From: CAHJXG01 sp965277495
GTDB lineage: Bacteria > Pseudomonadota > Alphaproteobacteria > Acetobacterales > Acetobacteraceae
Reading direction: 5' to 3'
Length of the DNA: 64,000 nucleotides
Assembly (NCBI GenBank): GCA_965277495.1
Contig: OZ255824.1
Span: 2,852,001-2,916,000 of the forward strand
A program made the translations under genes and the position numbers. Below are positions 10,397 through 18,847 of the stretch, piece by piece. The notes under the pieces were generated by a model that saw only the letters and a list, made by a program, of their open reading frames with translations, was not told where the DNA came from and ran no database searches. Every line of letters starts with the position of its first letter. The first letter of the stretch is position 1.

Positions 10397-11390
10397 TGTG
10401 CCCTGCGTGCCCGGCGCAGCCAAACGCCACAAACCGCTCCTTGCACAACTCCCGCGTCGCCGTCACCGCGGCGGCGAAGAACTTGCGCGGATCGAACTCG
10501 TCGGGCTTTTTCGCCATCAGCCGGCGCATAGCGCCCGTCATCGCCAGCCGGATGTCCGTGTCGATGTTGATCTTGCGCACGCCGTGCCGGATGCCCTCCT
10601 GAATCTCCGACACCGGCACGCCGTAGGTTTCCTTGATCTCGCCGCCATGCTCGCGAATGATGTCCAGCCACTCCTGCGGCACCGATGACGACCCGTGCAT
10701 CACCAAGTGCGTGCCGGGAATCCGCGCATGGATCTCCTTGATCCGCCCAATCGCCAGGATGTCCCCGGTCGGCTTGCGCGAGAACTTATACGCCCCGTGG
10801 CTAGTGCCGATCGCGATCGCCAGCGCGTCCACCGCGGTTTCCCGCACGAACTCCGCCGCCTGCTCGGGGTCGGTCAGCAATTGGTCGTGCGACATCTTGC
10901 CCTCGGCGCCGGAGCCGTCCTCCTCGCCCGCTTCCCCCGTTTCCAGCGAACCGAGCACGCCCAGTTCGCCCTCGACCGACACGCCGACCGCGTGCGCCAT
11001 CTCGACCACGCGCTGCGTCGTCATGACGTTGTAGGAATAATCCGCCGGGGTCTTCATGTCCTCATGCAGCGAGCCGTCCATCATCACGCTGGTGAACCCG
11101 GACCGGATCGACCGCTGGCACACGGCCGGGCTGCCGCCGTGGTCCTGGTGCATGACGACCGGGATATGCGGCCAGGTCTCGACCGCGGCCTCGATCAAAT
11201 GACGCAGGAACGGCTCGCCCGCATACTTCCGCGCGCCCGCCGAGCCCTGCAGGATCACCGGGCTGTCGCACTCATGCGCCGCCTGCATGATGGCCTGCAC
11301 CTGCTCCATGTTGTTCACGTTGAACGCCGGAATGCCGTACTCATGCTCGGCCGCGTGATCCAGCAACTGCCGCATCGATACCAATGCCAC
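10326..11390 (-). CDS. cbbA: Fructose-bisphosphate aldolase, class II, Calvin-cycle subtype
   Basis: A 354-residue zinc-dependent aldolase that condenses dihydroxyacetone phosphate with glyceraldehyde 3-phosphate (and with erythrose 4-phosphate) in the Calvin cycle. Visible family features are the N terminus YGIPAFNVNNMEQ, the metal-binding HQDHGGSP, and the C-terminal half with GSSSVPQEW and KINIDTDIRLAMT. Translation probably starts at a GTG (11390) with GGGAG upstream; an ATG five codons in is an alternative. Last gene of the cbb operon, 26 bases after phosphoribulokinase. Its 3' end overlaps the convergent membrane-protein gene. Confidence 0.93.
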   Translation of the reverse strand: MALVSMRQLLDHAAEHEYGIPAFNVNNMEQVQAIMQAAHECDSPVILQGSAGARKYAGEPFLRHLIEAAVETWPHIPVVMHQDHGGSPAVCQRSIRSGFTSVMMDGSLHEDMKTPADYSYNVMTTQRVVEMAHAVGVSVEGELGVLGSLETGEAGEEDGSGAEGKMSHDQLLTDPEQAAEFVRETAVDALAIAIGTSHGAYKFSRKPTGDILAIGRIKEIHARIPGTHLVMHGSSSVPQEWLDIIREHGGEIKETYGVPVSEIQEGIRHGVRKINIDTDIRLAMTGAMRRLMAKKPDEFDPRKFFAAAVTATRELCKERFVAFGCAGHAGHIKPVPLDRMSELYAKGSLRPVVH

Positions 11391-11416
11391 GCCTATTCTC
11401 CCGTTGTATTTTGTAG

Positions 11417-12286
11417 TTACAGCCGCTTCTTGCGGTCCATGAGCTGCAGGATCATCGGCGTGAAGATCAACTGCATCGCCAGCGGCATCTTGCCGCCGGG
11501 GCAGACGATGGTGTTCGCGCGCGACATGAAGCTGTCGTGCAGCATCGACAGCAGATACGGCATGTCGATGCCCTTCGGATTGCGGAACCGGATCACCAGC
11601 ATGCTCTCATCGGCGTTCGGCACGTCGCGGGCGATGAATGGGTTGGAGGTGTCGACCGTCGGCACCCGCTGGAAGTTCACGTGCGTCTCCGAGAACTGCG
11701 GGCAAATATAGTTCACGTAGTCCGGCATCCGGCGCAGGATCGTGTCGACCACCGCCTCGTGCGAGTAGCCGCGCGCCTTCTTGTCCCTGTGCAGCTTCTG
11801 GATCCATTCGACGTTGATGATCGGCACGACGCCGACCAGCAGGTCCACGTGACGGGCGATGTTGACCTCGGGGGTGACGACGCCGCCGTGCAGCCCCTCG
11901 TAGAACATCAGGTCGGTGCCGGGCGGCAGGTCCTCCCATGGGGTGAAGGTGCCGGATTCCTGGCGGTAAGGCGCGGCCTCCTCGGCGTTGTGCAGGTACT
12001 TGCGAGCCCGTCCTGCGCCCGTCCTGCCGTATGTGCTGAACAGCTCCTCCAATTCCGCGAACAGATTGGCCTCCGGGCCGAAATGGCTGAGGTTGCGGCC
12101 CTCGGCGGACGCCTGCGCCAGCAGTTCCCGCATCGCCAAACGGTCATAGCGGTGGAACGAATCGCCCTCGACGATGGCCGCCTGCACGCCCTCGCGGCGG
12201 AAAATCTGCTCGAACGTGGTGGTTACGGTCGTGGTCCCGGCGCCCGAGGACCCCGTGATGGCGACGACCGGATGCTTCTGCGACAT
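11417..12286 (-). CDS. cbbP: Phosphoribulokinase, bacterial class I
   Basis: A 289-residue kinase that phosphorylates ribulose 5-phosphate to ribulose 1,5-bisphosphate, the Rubisco substrate. The P-loop ITGSSGAGTTTV is at the N terminus. The motifs VEGDSFHRYDR, FYEGLHGG and the HRDKKARGYSHEAVVDTI region are diagnostic of the proteobacterial PrkB/CbbP type. Length is typical (about 290). In purple bacteria this class is allosterically activated by NADH. It is preceded by fructose bisphosphatase and followed by aldolase in the same operon. Confidence 0.95.
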   Translation of the reverse strand: MSQKHPVVAITGSSGAGTTTVTTTFEQIFRREGVQAAIVEGDSFHRYDRLAMRELLAQASAEGRNLSHFGPEANLFAELEELFSTYGRTGAGRARKYLHNAEEAAPYRQESGTFTPWEDLPPGTDLMFYEGLHGGVVTPEVNIARHVDLLVGVVPIINVEWIQKLHRDKKARGYSHEAVVDTILRRMPDYVNYICPQFSETHVNFQRVPTVDTSNPFIARDVPNADESMLVIRFRNPKGIDMPYLLSMLHDSFMSRANTIVCPGGKMPLAMQLIFTPMILQLMDRKKRL

Positions 12287-12299
12287 GGGTGCGCTCCGG

Positions 12300-13379
12300 T
12301 CAGGCGGTGCGGAACAGGCTGCGGGCGTTGAACAGCGGCGTCTGGAACGGCATGTCGTCCCCCGCGTCGTGCTGGGCGTGGTAGCGCACCAGCCGCTCGA
12401 CCTCGCTGCGCGACCCGAGGATCACAGGCACGCGCTGGTGTATGCTGGCGGGCTCGATGTCCAGGATGCGCCCGCGCCCGGTCGACGCCGCGCCACCGGC
12501 CTGCTCCATGATCATCGCCATCGGGTTCGCCTCGTACATCAGCCGCAGGCGTCCGGGCTTGGTCAGGTCCTTGGCATCGCGCGGATACATGAACAGCCCG
12601 CCGCGCACCAGAATGCGGTGCACCTCCGCCACCATCGAGGCGATCCAGCGCATGTTGAAGTCCGCCCCGCGCGGCCCGGCGGCGCCCTTGACGCACTCGT
12701 CGACATAGCGGCGCACCGGCGGCTCCCAAAACCGCTCGTTGGAGATGTTCACCGCGAACTCGCGGGTTTCCTCGGGGATGGCCATGCCGGGATGCGTCAG
12801 GGTGAACGCGCCGATCTCGCGGTCGAGGGTGAAGCCGTGCACCCCGGCGCCGAGCGTCAGCACCAGCATCGCCGTTGGCCCATAGATGGCGTAGCCGGCG
12901 GCGACCTGCGCCGTGCCGGGCTGCAGGAAGTCTTTCAACACCGGGTTTGTCACGCCTTCGGGACAGCGCAATATGGAAAAGATCGTGCCGACCGGCATGT
13001 TGACGTCGATATTGGACGAGCCATCCAGCGGATCGAACACCAGCAGGTAACGCCCGCGCGGATAGTGCGCCGGGATTTCGTACGGCTGCTCCATTTCCTC
13101 CGACACCATGCCGGCGAGCTGCCCGCCCCACTCGCAGGTGCCGACCATGATGTCATTGGCAATGACGTCGAGCGGCTTCTGCTGCTCGCCCTGCACGTTG
13201 ATCTCCGTCGCGACGGCATCGTTCGGCGGCGCGATCGCCCCACGCGAGGCCGCGACCGCGATCAGCTTGCATGCGGTCTGCACGTCGTTCAGCAACGAGG
13301 TCAGCTCCGGCACCGGCGTCGCGGTCCGCCGCTCATCCTCGATGATGAATTTCGACAGTGTCGTCCGGCGATACGGCAC
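12300..13379 (-). CDS. cbbF: Fructose-1,6-bisphosphatase, class I
   Basis: A 359-residue metal-dependent phosphatase (fructose 1,6-bisphosphate to fructose 6-phosphate, with possible sedoheptulose-bisphosphatase activity as in other cbb operons). The active-site stretch LLVFDPLDGSSNIDVN is present, and the C-terminal segment FMYPRDAK with GRLRLMYEANPMA matches class I enzymes. The start is probably GTG (13379), with GAGGGAG just upstream. It lies between cbbX and phosphoribulokinase, only 13 bases before the latter. Confidence 0.94.
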   Translation of the reverse strand: MPYRRTTLSKFIIEDERRTATPVPELTSLLNDVQTACKLIAVAASRGAIAPPNDAVATEINVQGEQQKPLDVIANDIMVGTCEWGGQLAGMVSEEMEQPYEIPAHYPRGRYLLVFDPLDGSSNIDVNMPVGTIFSILRCPEGVTNPVLKDFLQPGTAQVAAGYAIYGPTAMLVLTLGAGVHGFTLDREIGAFTLTHPGMAIPEETREFAVNISNERFWEPPVRRYVDECVKGAAGPRGADFNMRWIASMVAEVHRILVRGGLFMYPRDAKDLTKPGRLRLMYEANPMAMIMEQAGGAASTGRGRILDIEPASIHQRVPVILGSRSEVERLVRYHAQHDAGDDMPFQTPLFNARSLFRTA

Positions 13380-13412
13380 GGTTCACTCCCTCAAAAGCAG
13401 CGTTCCGCTGTT

Positions 13413-14303
13413 CTATTGCGTGAAGACCCGGCTGACCCGAATGTCCTCGGCGGTGATCGTCTCCAGCGCTGCCCGGTCCAGCGGCTGGTCGCGCCCGGCG
13501 AACAGCCGGTTCGCCATCCGCAGCCGCGCCCTGTCGATGCCGTTGCGTATGGAACGCGCGTTGGAGAACCGCGGCTGCTGCATGCGGAGCGTGATGTATT
13601 CCTGCAGCGCCGCCTTGCCCGCGTCGTCGAACCGGTAGTGCATGGAAGTCGCCATCAGCTCGGCGATGCGCAACAGCTCCTCGGCGGAATAGTCGGGGAA
13701 GTCGATGTGGTGGGCGATGCGCGACGCCATGCCGGGGTTGCTGCGGAAGAACGTGTCCATGCGGTCCTTGTAGCCCGCGAGGATGACGACGAGGTCGTCG
13801 CGGTTGTCCTCCATCATCTGCAGCAGGATTTCGATCGCCTCCTGCCCGTAGTCGCGCTCGTTCTCCGGGCGATACAGGTAATACGCCTCGTCGATGAACA
13901 GCACGCCGCCCATCGCCTTCTTCAAGATCTCCTTTGTTTTCGGCGCGGTGTGGCCGATGTATTGGCCGACCAGGTCGTCACGCGACACCGTGACCACGTG
14001 GTTGCGCCGGATATACTTCAGCCGATGCAGCACGTCCGCCATGCGCCGGGCCACGGTGGTCTTGCCGGTGCCGGGATTGCCGGTGAAGCTCATGTGCAGC
14101 GATGGCGGCTCGGTTTGGATGCCCATGCCGCGCCGGGCGCTCTCGACCAGCAGCAGCGCGGCGATCTCGCGGATGCGGGTCTTCACCGGCAGCAGGCCGA
14201 CCAGGTCGTTGTCCAACTGACCAATGGTTTCGCCAATATTGCTTTCTTTATACAGCGCGGCGAGGTCGACGTGGCCGTTGTCCGGCTGCAATGCGGCGCT
14301 CAT
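13413..14303 (-). CDS. cbbX: Red-type Rubisco activase, AAA+ protein CbbX
   Basis: A 296-residue AAA+ ATPase. Walker A is GNPGTGKTTVARR, Walker B is GGVLFIDEAYYLY, and the pore-region pattern YIGHTAPKTKEIL is typical of CbbX. It forms hexameric rings that remove inhibitory sugar phosphates from red-type Rubisco by pulling on the large-subunit C terminus, with ribulose bisphosphate as activator. Its presence fits the form IC Rubisco at the head of the operon. The ATG overlaps the stop of the epimerase gene (ATGA). Confidence 0.95.
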   Translation of the reverse strand: MSAALQPDNGHVDLAALYKESNIGETIGQLDNDLVGLLPVKTRIREIAALLLVESARRGMGIQTEPPSLHMSFTGNPGTGKTTVARRMADVLHRLKYIRRNHVVTVSRDDLVGQYIGHTAPKTKEILKKAMGGVLFIDEAYYLYRPENERDYGQEAIEILLQMMEDNRDDLVVILAGYKDRMDTFFRSNPGMASRIAHHIDFPDYSAEELLRIAELMATSMHYRFDDAGKAALQEYITLRMQQPRFSNARSIRNGIDRARLRMANRLFAGRDQPLDRAALETITAEDIRVSRVFTQ

Positions 14304-15010
14304 GCCACGCGATCCTGCAGCGTGACATTCGCCAGCTCGCGCCGGAGCGCGCCCATGACGCCGTGGTAGCCGCCGTCGGCGTCGCGCGCGCCGAAAATGG
14401 CCGAGCCTGCCACGAACGTGTCCGCACCGGCATCTGCCACATCATGGATGTTCGACACCCTAATGCCTCCGTCCACCTCCAGCAGGATCGGCTGCCCCCC
14501 CGCGCTCACGTGGTCATTGATCCGCGCGCGCACCGCCGCGATCTTATCGAGCGCATGCGGAATGAAGCTCTGCCCGCCAAAGCCGGGGTTGACCGACATG
14601 ATGAGGACGAGGTCGAGCCGGTCCACCACATGGTACAGATGATCGAGCGGGGTGGCCGGGTTGAGCGCCAGCCCGGCCCGGCAGCCATGGTCGCGTATCA
14701 ACGCCAAACTGCGGTCCACATGCTGCGACGCCTCGGGATGGAAGGTGATGATGCTCGCCCCGGCCTTGGCGAACATCACTGCAAGCTCGTCGACCGGCGT
14801 CACCATCAGGTGCACGTCGATCGGGATCGTGGCATGCGGCCGGATTGCCTCGCAAATCATCGGCCCCATGGTGAGGTTTGGGACGTAGTGGTTGTCCATC
14901 ACGTCGAAATGCACCAGGTCGGCCCCGGCCGCCTGCAACCGCTCGACCTCTTCGCCCAAACGGGCGAAGTCGGCCGAGAGGATGCTGGGCGCGATCTGGA
15001 ACGCGGTCAC
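14300..15010 (-). CDS. cbbE: Ribulose-phosphate 3-epimerase
   Basis: A 236-residue TIM-barrel epimerase that interconverts ribulose 5-phosphate and xylulose 5-phosphate. Family signatures: IAPSILSADFARLGEE at the N terminus, HFDVMDNHYVPNLTMGP (metal ligands), VHLMV, MSVNPGFGGQSF and LEVDGGI. A GTG at 15010 overlaps the stop of cbbS (GTGA), so the pair is translationally coupled. Position directly behind the Rubisco genes makes it the Calvin-cycle copy. Confidence 0.94.
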   Translation of the reverse strand: MTAFQIAPSILSADFARLGEEVERLQAAGADLVHFDVMDNHYVPNLTMGPMICEAIRPHATIPIDVHLMVTPVDELAVMFAKAGASIITFHPEASQHVDRSLALIRDHGCRAGLALNPATPLDHLYHVVDRLDLVLIMSVNPGFGGQSFIPHALDKIAAVRARINDHVSAGGQPILLEVDGGIRVSNIHDVADAGADTFVAGSAIFGARDADGGYHGVMGALRRELANVTLQDRVA

Positions 15011-15441
15011 GGCGTGCCCGAAGGAAGGTAGCGGCTGCCGGACGGCTTGGACGTCTCGTAGCTGCGAATGGTGTAGCGCATCGTGCGGCCCGGCCCCTCG
15101 GCGCGCACCAGTTCAAAGCCCGGCTCGTATTGCGGACGCTGCACCATGAAGAACATGCGGATCGACTCGAACCCCTTCTTCGAGTCGAACGCCAGCACCT
15201 TGATGTAGTCGTTTGGATGCTCCTTGCGGCAGGCGTTGACCTCGAGCATGACGCCGGCCGGGTCGCGCAGGTCGAACATCGGCGTGCCCCACATCGACCA
15301 GTAATAGTTGCGCGGATGCGGGTCGTCGGTGTGCTCCACCGCGATGGCCCAGCCGTTGTTCAACGCATACTCGATCTGCAGCTTGATCTCGTCGTCGGTC
15401 AGGTCCGGCAGGAAGGAAAACTGCCCTTGGGTGATCTTCAT
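15007..15441 (-). CDS. cbbS: Rubisco small subunit, form IC (red-type)
   Basis: A 144-residue small subunit. The N terminus (MKITQGQFSFLPDLTDDEI) and the segment RNYYWSMWGTPMFD are typical, and the C-terminal extension after MRYTIRSYE is the beta-hairpin extension characteristic of red-type small subunits that packs in the central channel. The ATG at 15441 is preceded by GGGAGAACGG. It lies 14 bases downstream of cbbL and overlaps the epimerase start by four bases. Confidence 0.95.
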   Translation of the reverse strand: MKITQGQFSFLPDLTDDEIKLQIEYALNNGWAIAVEHTDDPHPRNYYWSMWGTPMFDLRDPAGVMLEVNACRKEHPNDYIKVLAFDSKKGFESIRMFFMVQRPQYEPGFELVRAEGPGRTMRYTIRSYETSKPSGSRYLPSGTP

Positions 15442-15455
15442 GTCCGTTCTCCCGT

Positions 15456-16919
15456 TCAGGACGCGGTGGGGGTGGGAAGCACGTCGACGGAGTCGGTCGA
15501 AGCGTAGTTGAAGCTCACGTCCTTCCAGGTATCGAGCGCGGCCCGCAGCGGCTGGCACCAGCGCGCGGCGGCGGTCAGGATCTCCGGACCCTCGTTCCAG
15601 ATGTCGCGGCCCTCGTTGCGCGCCTTCACCATACACTCCAGCGCCACGCGGTTGGCGATCGCGCCGGCCTGGATGCCCATCGGATGCCCGATCGTGCCGC
15701 CGCCGAACTGCAGCACCACGTCGTCCTGCAAATAATGCAGCAGTTGGTGCATTTGCCCGGCGTGGATACCGCCGCTCGCCACCGGCATCATCTTCTTCAA
15801 GGACGCCCAGGGCTGGTCGAAGAAGATGCCGTGCTGTGGGTTCTTCGGCACGTAGATCTCGCGGCAGGTGTCGTAGATGCCGCGGACGACGTTCGGGTCG
15901 CCCTCCAGCTTGCCCACCACGGTGCCGGCGTGGATGTGGTCGACGCCCGCCATCCGCATCCACTTGGCGATGACCCGGAACGACACGCCATGGTTCTTCT
16001 GCCGCGTGTAGGTCGAGTGCCCCGCCCGGTGCAGATGCAGGATCATGTCGTTCTTGCGCGCCCACTTCGCCATCGACTGGATGGCGGTGTAGCCGATCAC
16101 CAGGTCGATCATGATGATGACGCTGCCGAGATCCCGGGCGAACTCGGCCCGCTCGTACATGTCCTCCATCGTGCCTGCGGTGACGTTAAGATAGGTGCCC
16201 TTGACCTCGCCGGTCTCGGCCTGCGCCTTGTTCACGCCCTCCATGCAATAGAGGTAGCGGTCGCGCCAGTGCATGAACGGCTGCGAGTTGATGTTCTCGT
16301 CGTCCTTGGTAAAGTCGAGCCCGCCTTTCAGCGCCTCGTAAACCACCCGGCCGTAGTTGCGGCCCGACAGCCCGAGCTTCGGCTTCATCGTGGCGCCCAG
16401 CAGCGGGCGGCCATACACGTTCATCCGCTCCCGCTCGACGACAATGCCGGTCGCCGGCCCCTGGAACGTCTTCAAGTAATGCGCCGGCATCCGCATGTCC
16501 TCGAGCCGCAGCGCCTTCAGCGGCTTGAACCCGAACACGTTGCCGATGATCGACGCGGTGAGGTTGGAGATCGACCCTTCCTCGAACAAGTCGAGGTCAT
16601 AGGCGATATAGGCGAACCATTGGTCGGGGGATCCCGGCACGCGCTCGACCTTGTAGGCCTTGGCGCGGTAGTACTCGCTGTCGGTCAGGCGGTCGGTCCA
16701 CACCACGGTCCAGGTCGCGGTCGAGCTCTCCCCGGCGACGGCGGCGGCGGCCTCCTCGGGATCGACCCCGTCCTGCGGCGTCAGGCGGAACACGGCGAGG
16801 ACGTCGGTGTCCTTCGGCTCGTACTCCGGCTCCCAATAGCCCATCTGGCGATACTTCAGCACGCCGGAGGTGTAACGCTCTTTGAGATCGGTGATTTTCA
16901 CGTCGAGCGCTTTGTTCAC
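15456..16919 (-). CDS. cbbL: Rubisco large subunit, form IC (red-type)
   Basis: A 487-residue carboxylase/oxygenase large subunit. Key sites are visible: the catalytic lysine region TMKPKLGLSGRNYGR, the carbamylated-lysine motif LDFTKDDENINSQPF, and loop 6 GTVVGKLEGDP. Sequence style and the adjacent CbbX place it in the red-type IC group. The frame is open further upstream, but the GTG at 16919 with a perfect GGAGG six bases before it gives the N terminus MNKALDVKITDLKERY expected of the family. First gene of the operon, divergent from cbbR. Confidence 0.96.
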   Translation of the reverse strand: MNKALDVKITDLKERYTSGVLKYRQMGYWEPEYEPKDTDVLAVFRLTPQDGVDPEEAAAAVAGESSTATWTVVWTDRLTDSEYYRAKAYKVERVPGSPDQWFAYIAYDLDLFEEGSISNLTASIIGNVFGFKPLKALRLEDMRMPAHYLKTFQGPATGIVVERERMNVYGRPLLGATMKPKLGLSGRNYGRVVYEALKGGLDFTKDDENINSQPFMHWRDRYLYCMEGVNKAQAETGEVKGTYLNVTAGTMEDMYERAEFARDLGSVIIMIDLVIGYTAIQSMAKWARKNDMILHLHRAGHSTYTRQKNHGVSFRVIAKWMRMAGVDHIHAGTVVGKLEGDPNVVRGIYDTCREIYVPKNPQHGIFFDQPWASLKKMMPVASGGIHAGQMHQLLHYLQDDVVLQFGGGTIGHPMGIQAGAIANRVALECMVKARNEGRDIWNEGPEILTAAARWCQPLRAALDTWKDVSFNYASTDSVDVLPTPTAS

Positions 16920-17040
16920 GAGCAGCCTCCATCCCTTTGCGGTCCAAGCTTTAGCCTGGTGTGCCGCAACATCGTGGATAGACTCGGCAAGGAAAAGCAA
17001 AATATACTTCGTGTTTACACAAGGGATTGCTTGTCGAGGA
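16920..17040. promoter_or_regulatory. Divergent cbbL / cbbR control region
   Basis: The 121 bases between the Rubisco operon and its LysR regulator are noticeably AT-richer than the flanking genes and contain GTGTTTACAC (17011-17020), whose GTGT and ACAC arms are palindromic. A T-N11-A spacing typical of LysR-type sites can be drawn over the same stretch. In purple bacteria CbbR binds exactly such intergenic regions and activates cbb transcription in response to Calvin intermediates. Regional role is well supported by context; the exact operator is a guess. Confidence 0.5.
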
Positions 17041-18012
17041 ATGCGCAACGTCACCATCCGGCAGTTGCAGGTGTTCGTCGAAGCGGCCGAGCGGCTCTCG
17101 CTGGCGCGCGTGGCGGAGAAGCTGAACCTCACCCCCTCGGCGGTGTCGTTCCAGATCAAGCAGATCGAGCTGCAGACCGGCTTCGCGCTGTTCGAGCGGG
17201 TCGGACGCAAGGTGGCGCTGACCGACGCCGGGGCGCTGCTGCTCGGCTACGCGCGCGTCGTGCTCCGCTCGCTGCACGACGCCGACCAGGCGATGACGGA
17301 CCTGCGCGGCCTGACCGGGGGCCGCGTCCGGCTGGGGCTGGTGTCGACGTCGAAGTATATCGTGCCGCACATGATCGCGCGCTTCCGCACCGCGTTCCCC
17401 GGCGTCACGGTCCAGCTTACCGAGGGCAACCGCAGCCGGGTGCTGGCGCTGCTGACGGGCGGCGCCATCGACCTCGCCGTCATGGGGCAGCCGCCGGACG
17501 ACGCGGACGTGATCGCCGAGCGGTTCGCGCCGCATCCGTCGGTCATCATCGCAGCCGTCGGCCACCGGCTCGGCCCGGCGGCAAAAATCCGCCCCGATGC
17601 GCTGGCGGACGAGCCGTTCGTCGTGCGCGAGGACGGGTCGGGCACCAAGGCGCTGGCCGACAAGTTCTTCCACGACGCCGGGTTCTCGCCGCTGGTGGCG
17701 ATGGTGTCGTCGAGCAACGAGATGATCAAGCAGTCGGTGATCGCCGGCATGGGCCTCGCGCTGATCTCGCAGCACACCGTCAGCCTCGAGCTGGCGCTCG
17801 GCTTGTTGACCACGCTGCCGGTGCAGGGCTTCCCGCTGATGCGGTCCTGGTACATCGTGCAGCGCCGGACGCTGCCGCTGCTGCCGGTGCAGGCGCGGCT
17901 GCGCAGTTTCCTGATCGAGGTGGGCCAGCACGTGATCGAAGACATCAGCCGGGACCACGCCCGCATCGCATCGGCTGCGCGCCCAGCCAAGGCTGCGCCC
18001 GATGCCGCTTGA
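17041..18012 (+). CDS. cbbR: LysR-type regulator of the Calvin operon
   Basis: A 323-residue LysR-type activator. The winged helix-turn-helix is at the N terminus (TIRQLQVFVEAAERLSLARVA, then LTPSAVSFQIKQIE), and an effector-binding domain begins near residue 90. Divergent orientation next to cbbL is the classic cbbR arrangement. The ATG at 17041 is chosen from family alignment; a GAGGA lies directly against it, too close to be a good ribosome site, so initiation may be weak. It overlaps the following HAD gene by 11 bases. Confidence 0.92.
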   Translation: MRNVTIRQLQVFVEAAERLSLARVAEKLNLTPSAVSFQIKQIELQTGFALFERVGRKVALTDAGALLLGYARVVLRSLHDADQAMTDLRGLTGGRVRLGLVSTSKYIVPHMIARFRTAFPGVTVQLTEGNRSRVLALLTGGAIDLAVMGQPPDDADVIAERFAPHPSVIIAAVGHRLGPAAKIRPDALADEPFVVREDGSGTKALADKFFHDAGFSPLVAMVSSSNEMIKQSVIAGMGLALISQHTVSLELALGLLTTLPVQGFPLMRSWYIVQRRTLPLLPVQARLRSFLIEVGQHVIEDISRDHARIASAARPAKAAPDAA

Positions 18013-18766
18013 GGCACTAATTTTCGACGTGGACGGCACCCTGGCCGAGACCGAGGAATGGCATCGCCGGGCGTTCAACGATACCTTTGCCGATGCCGGG
18101 CTCGATTGGCATTGGGACCAGGCGCTCTATGCCAAGCTGCTGGAGGTGACCGGCGGCAAGGAGCGCATGCGGCACTATGCGGCGCTGCGCAACCAGGCCG
18201 TCGACGACGGCGTCATCGCGCGCCTGCACGCTGCCAAGACCGCGCGCTATGTGGCATTCGTCGAGGGCGGCGCGATGGCGCTGCGCCCCGGGGTCGCACG
18301 GCTGCTGCACGAAGCGCATGAGGCCGGGCTGCGGCTCGCCATCGCCACCACCACCAGCCCTGCCAACGTGGCGGCGTTGCTGCGCACGACGCTCGGTTCG
18401 GATGCGGCGGGGCTGTTCGAGTGCATCGGCGCCGGCGACATGGTGGCGGCGAAGAAGCCGGCGCCCGATGTTTACCAGCTTGTCCTTGGCCGCCTTGGCA
18501 TCGCGCCCGGGCGCTGCATGGCGTTCGAGGACACTCCCAATGGCCTGCTTGCTGCCCAGGGCGCCGGCATTCCGGTCGTGATCACCACGAGCCTATATGG
18601 CGGGACCGCCGGGTTCGAGGAAGCATTGCTGGTCGTGGATGGGCTGGGGGACACGGACGCACCCTGCCGGGTGCTGCGCGGGGCCTCGCTGGAAGGCCCG
18701 TTGCTGCGGGTGGCTGATTTGCGCCACGCGATGGAGTGCGCGGACCCGGCGCACGGGCGCGGCTAA
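18002..18766 (+). CDS. cbbY: HAD-family hydrolase, CbbY-like
   Basis: A 254-residue HAD phosphatase of subfamily IA. Motif I is FDVDGTLAETEEWHRRAFN, a hallmark of CbbY, and motif IV appears as MAFEDTPNGLLAAQGAG. In photosynthetic bacteria CbbY removes xylulose 1,5-bisphosphate, a misfire inhibitor of Rubisco released by CbbX. It overlaps the end of cbbR, so it would be co-expressed with the regulator rather than with the structural operon. Other HAD functions such as phosphoglycolate phosphatase are possible but less likely given context. Confidence 0.88.
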   Translation: MPLEALIFDVDGTLAETEEWHRRAFNDTFADAGLDWHWDQALYAKLLEVTGGKERMRHYAALRNQAVDDGVIARLHAAKTARYVAFVEGGAMALRPGVARLLHEAHEAGLRLAIATTTSPANVAALLRTTLGSDAAGLFECIGAGDMVAAKKPAPDVYQLVLGRLGIAPGRCMAFEDTPNGLLAAQGAGIPVVITTSLYGGTAGFEEALLVVDGLGDTDAPCRVLRGASLEGPLLRVADLRHAMECADPAHGRG

Positions 18767-18798
18767 AGCTTTTCCCGATCGGACGAGTTTTAGCCGCG
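18758..18798. terminator. Hairpin between convergent cbbY and MFS gene
   Basis: A perfect 10-bp inverted repeat, CGCGGCTAAA (18758-18767) and TTTAGCCGCG (18789-18798), begins inside the last codons of cbbY. The 21-base loop holds the small palindrome CCGATCGG. Position between two converging genes suggests a bidirectional transcription end. No long T tract follows, so efficiency is uncertain. Confidence 0.55.
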
Positions 18799-18847
18799 TG
18801 AGGCAAGGGCGGCGGCGGCGAACAGGCCTGCGCCTGAAAGGCGCTTC

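Noticed and set aside
12174..14369. Very long plus-strand open frame of 731 codons
   Set aside because: It is the shadow of the minus-strand cbbP, cbbF and cbbX genes, caused by high GC; its composition is His/Arg/Val-rich with no domain.
15684..18020. 778-codon plus-strand open frame
   Set aside because: Antisense to cbbL and then out of frame with cbbR; both real genes are unmistakable.
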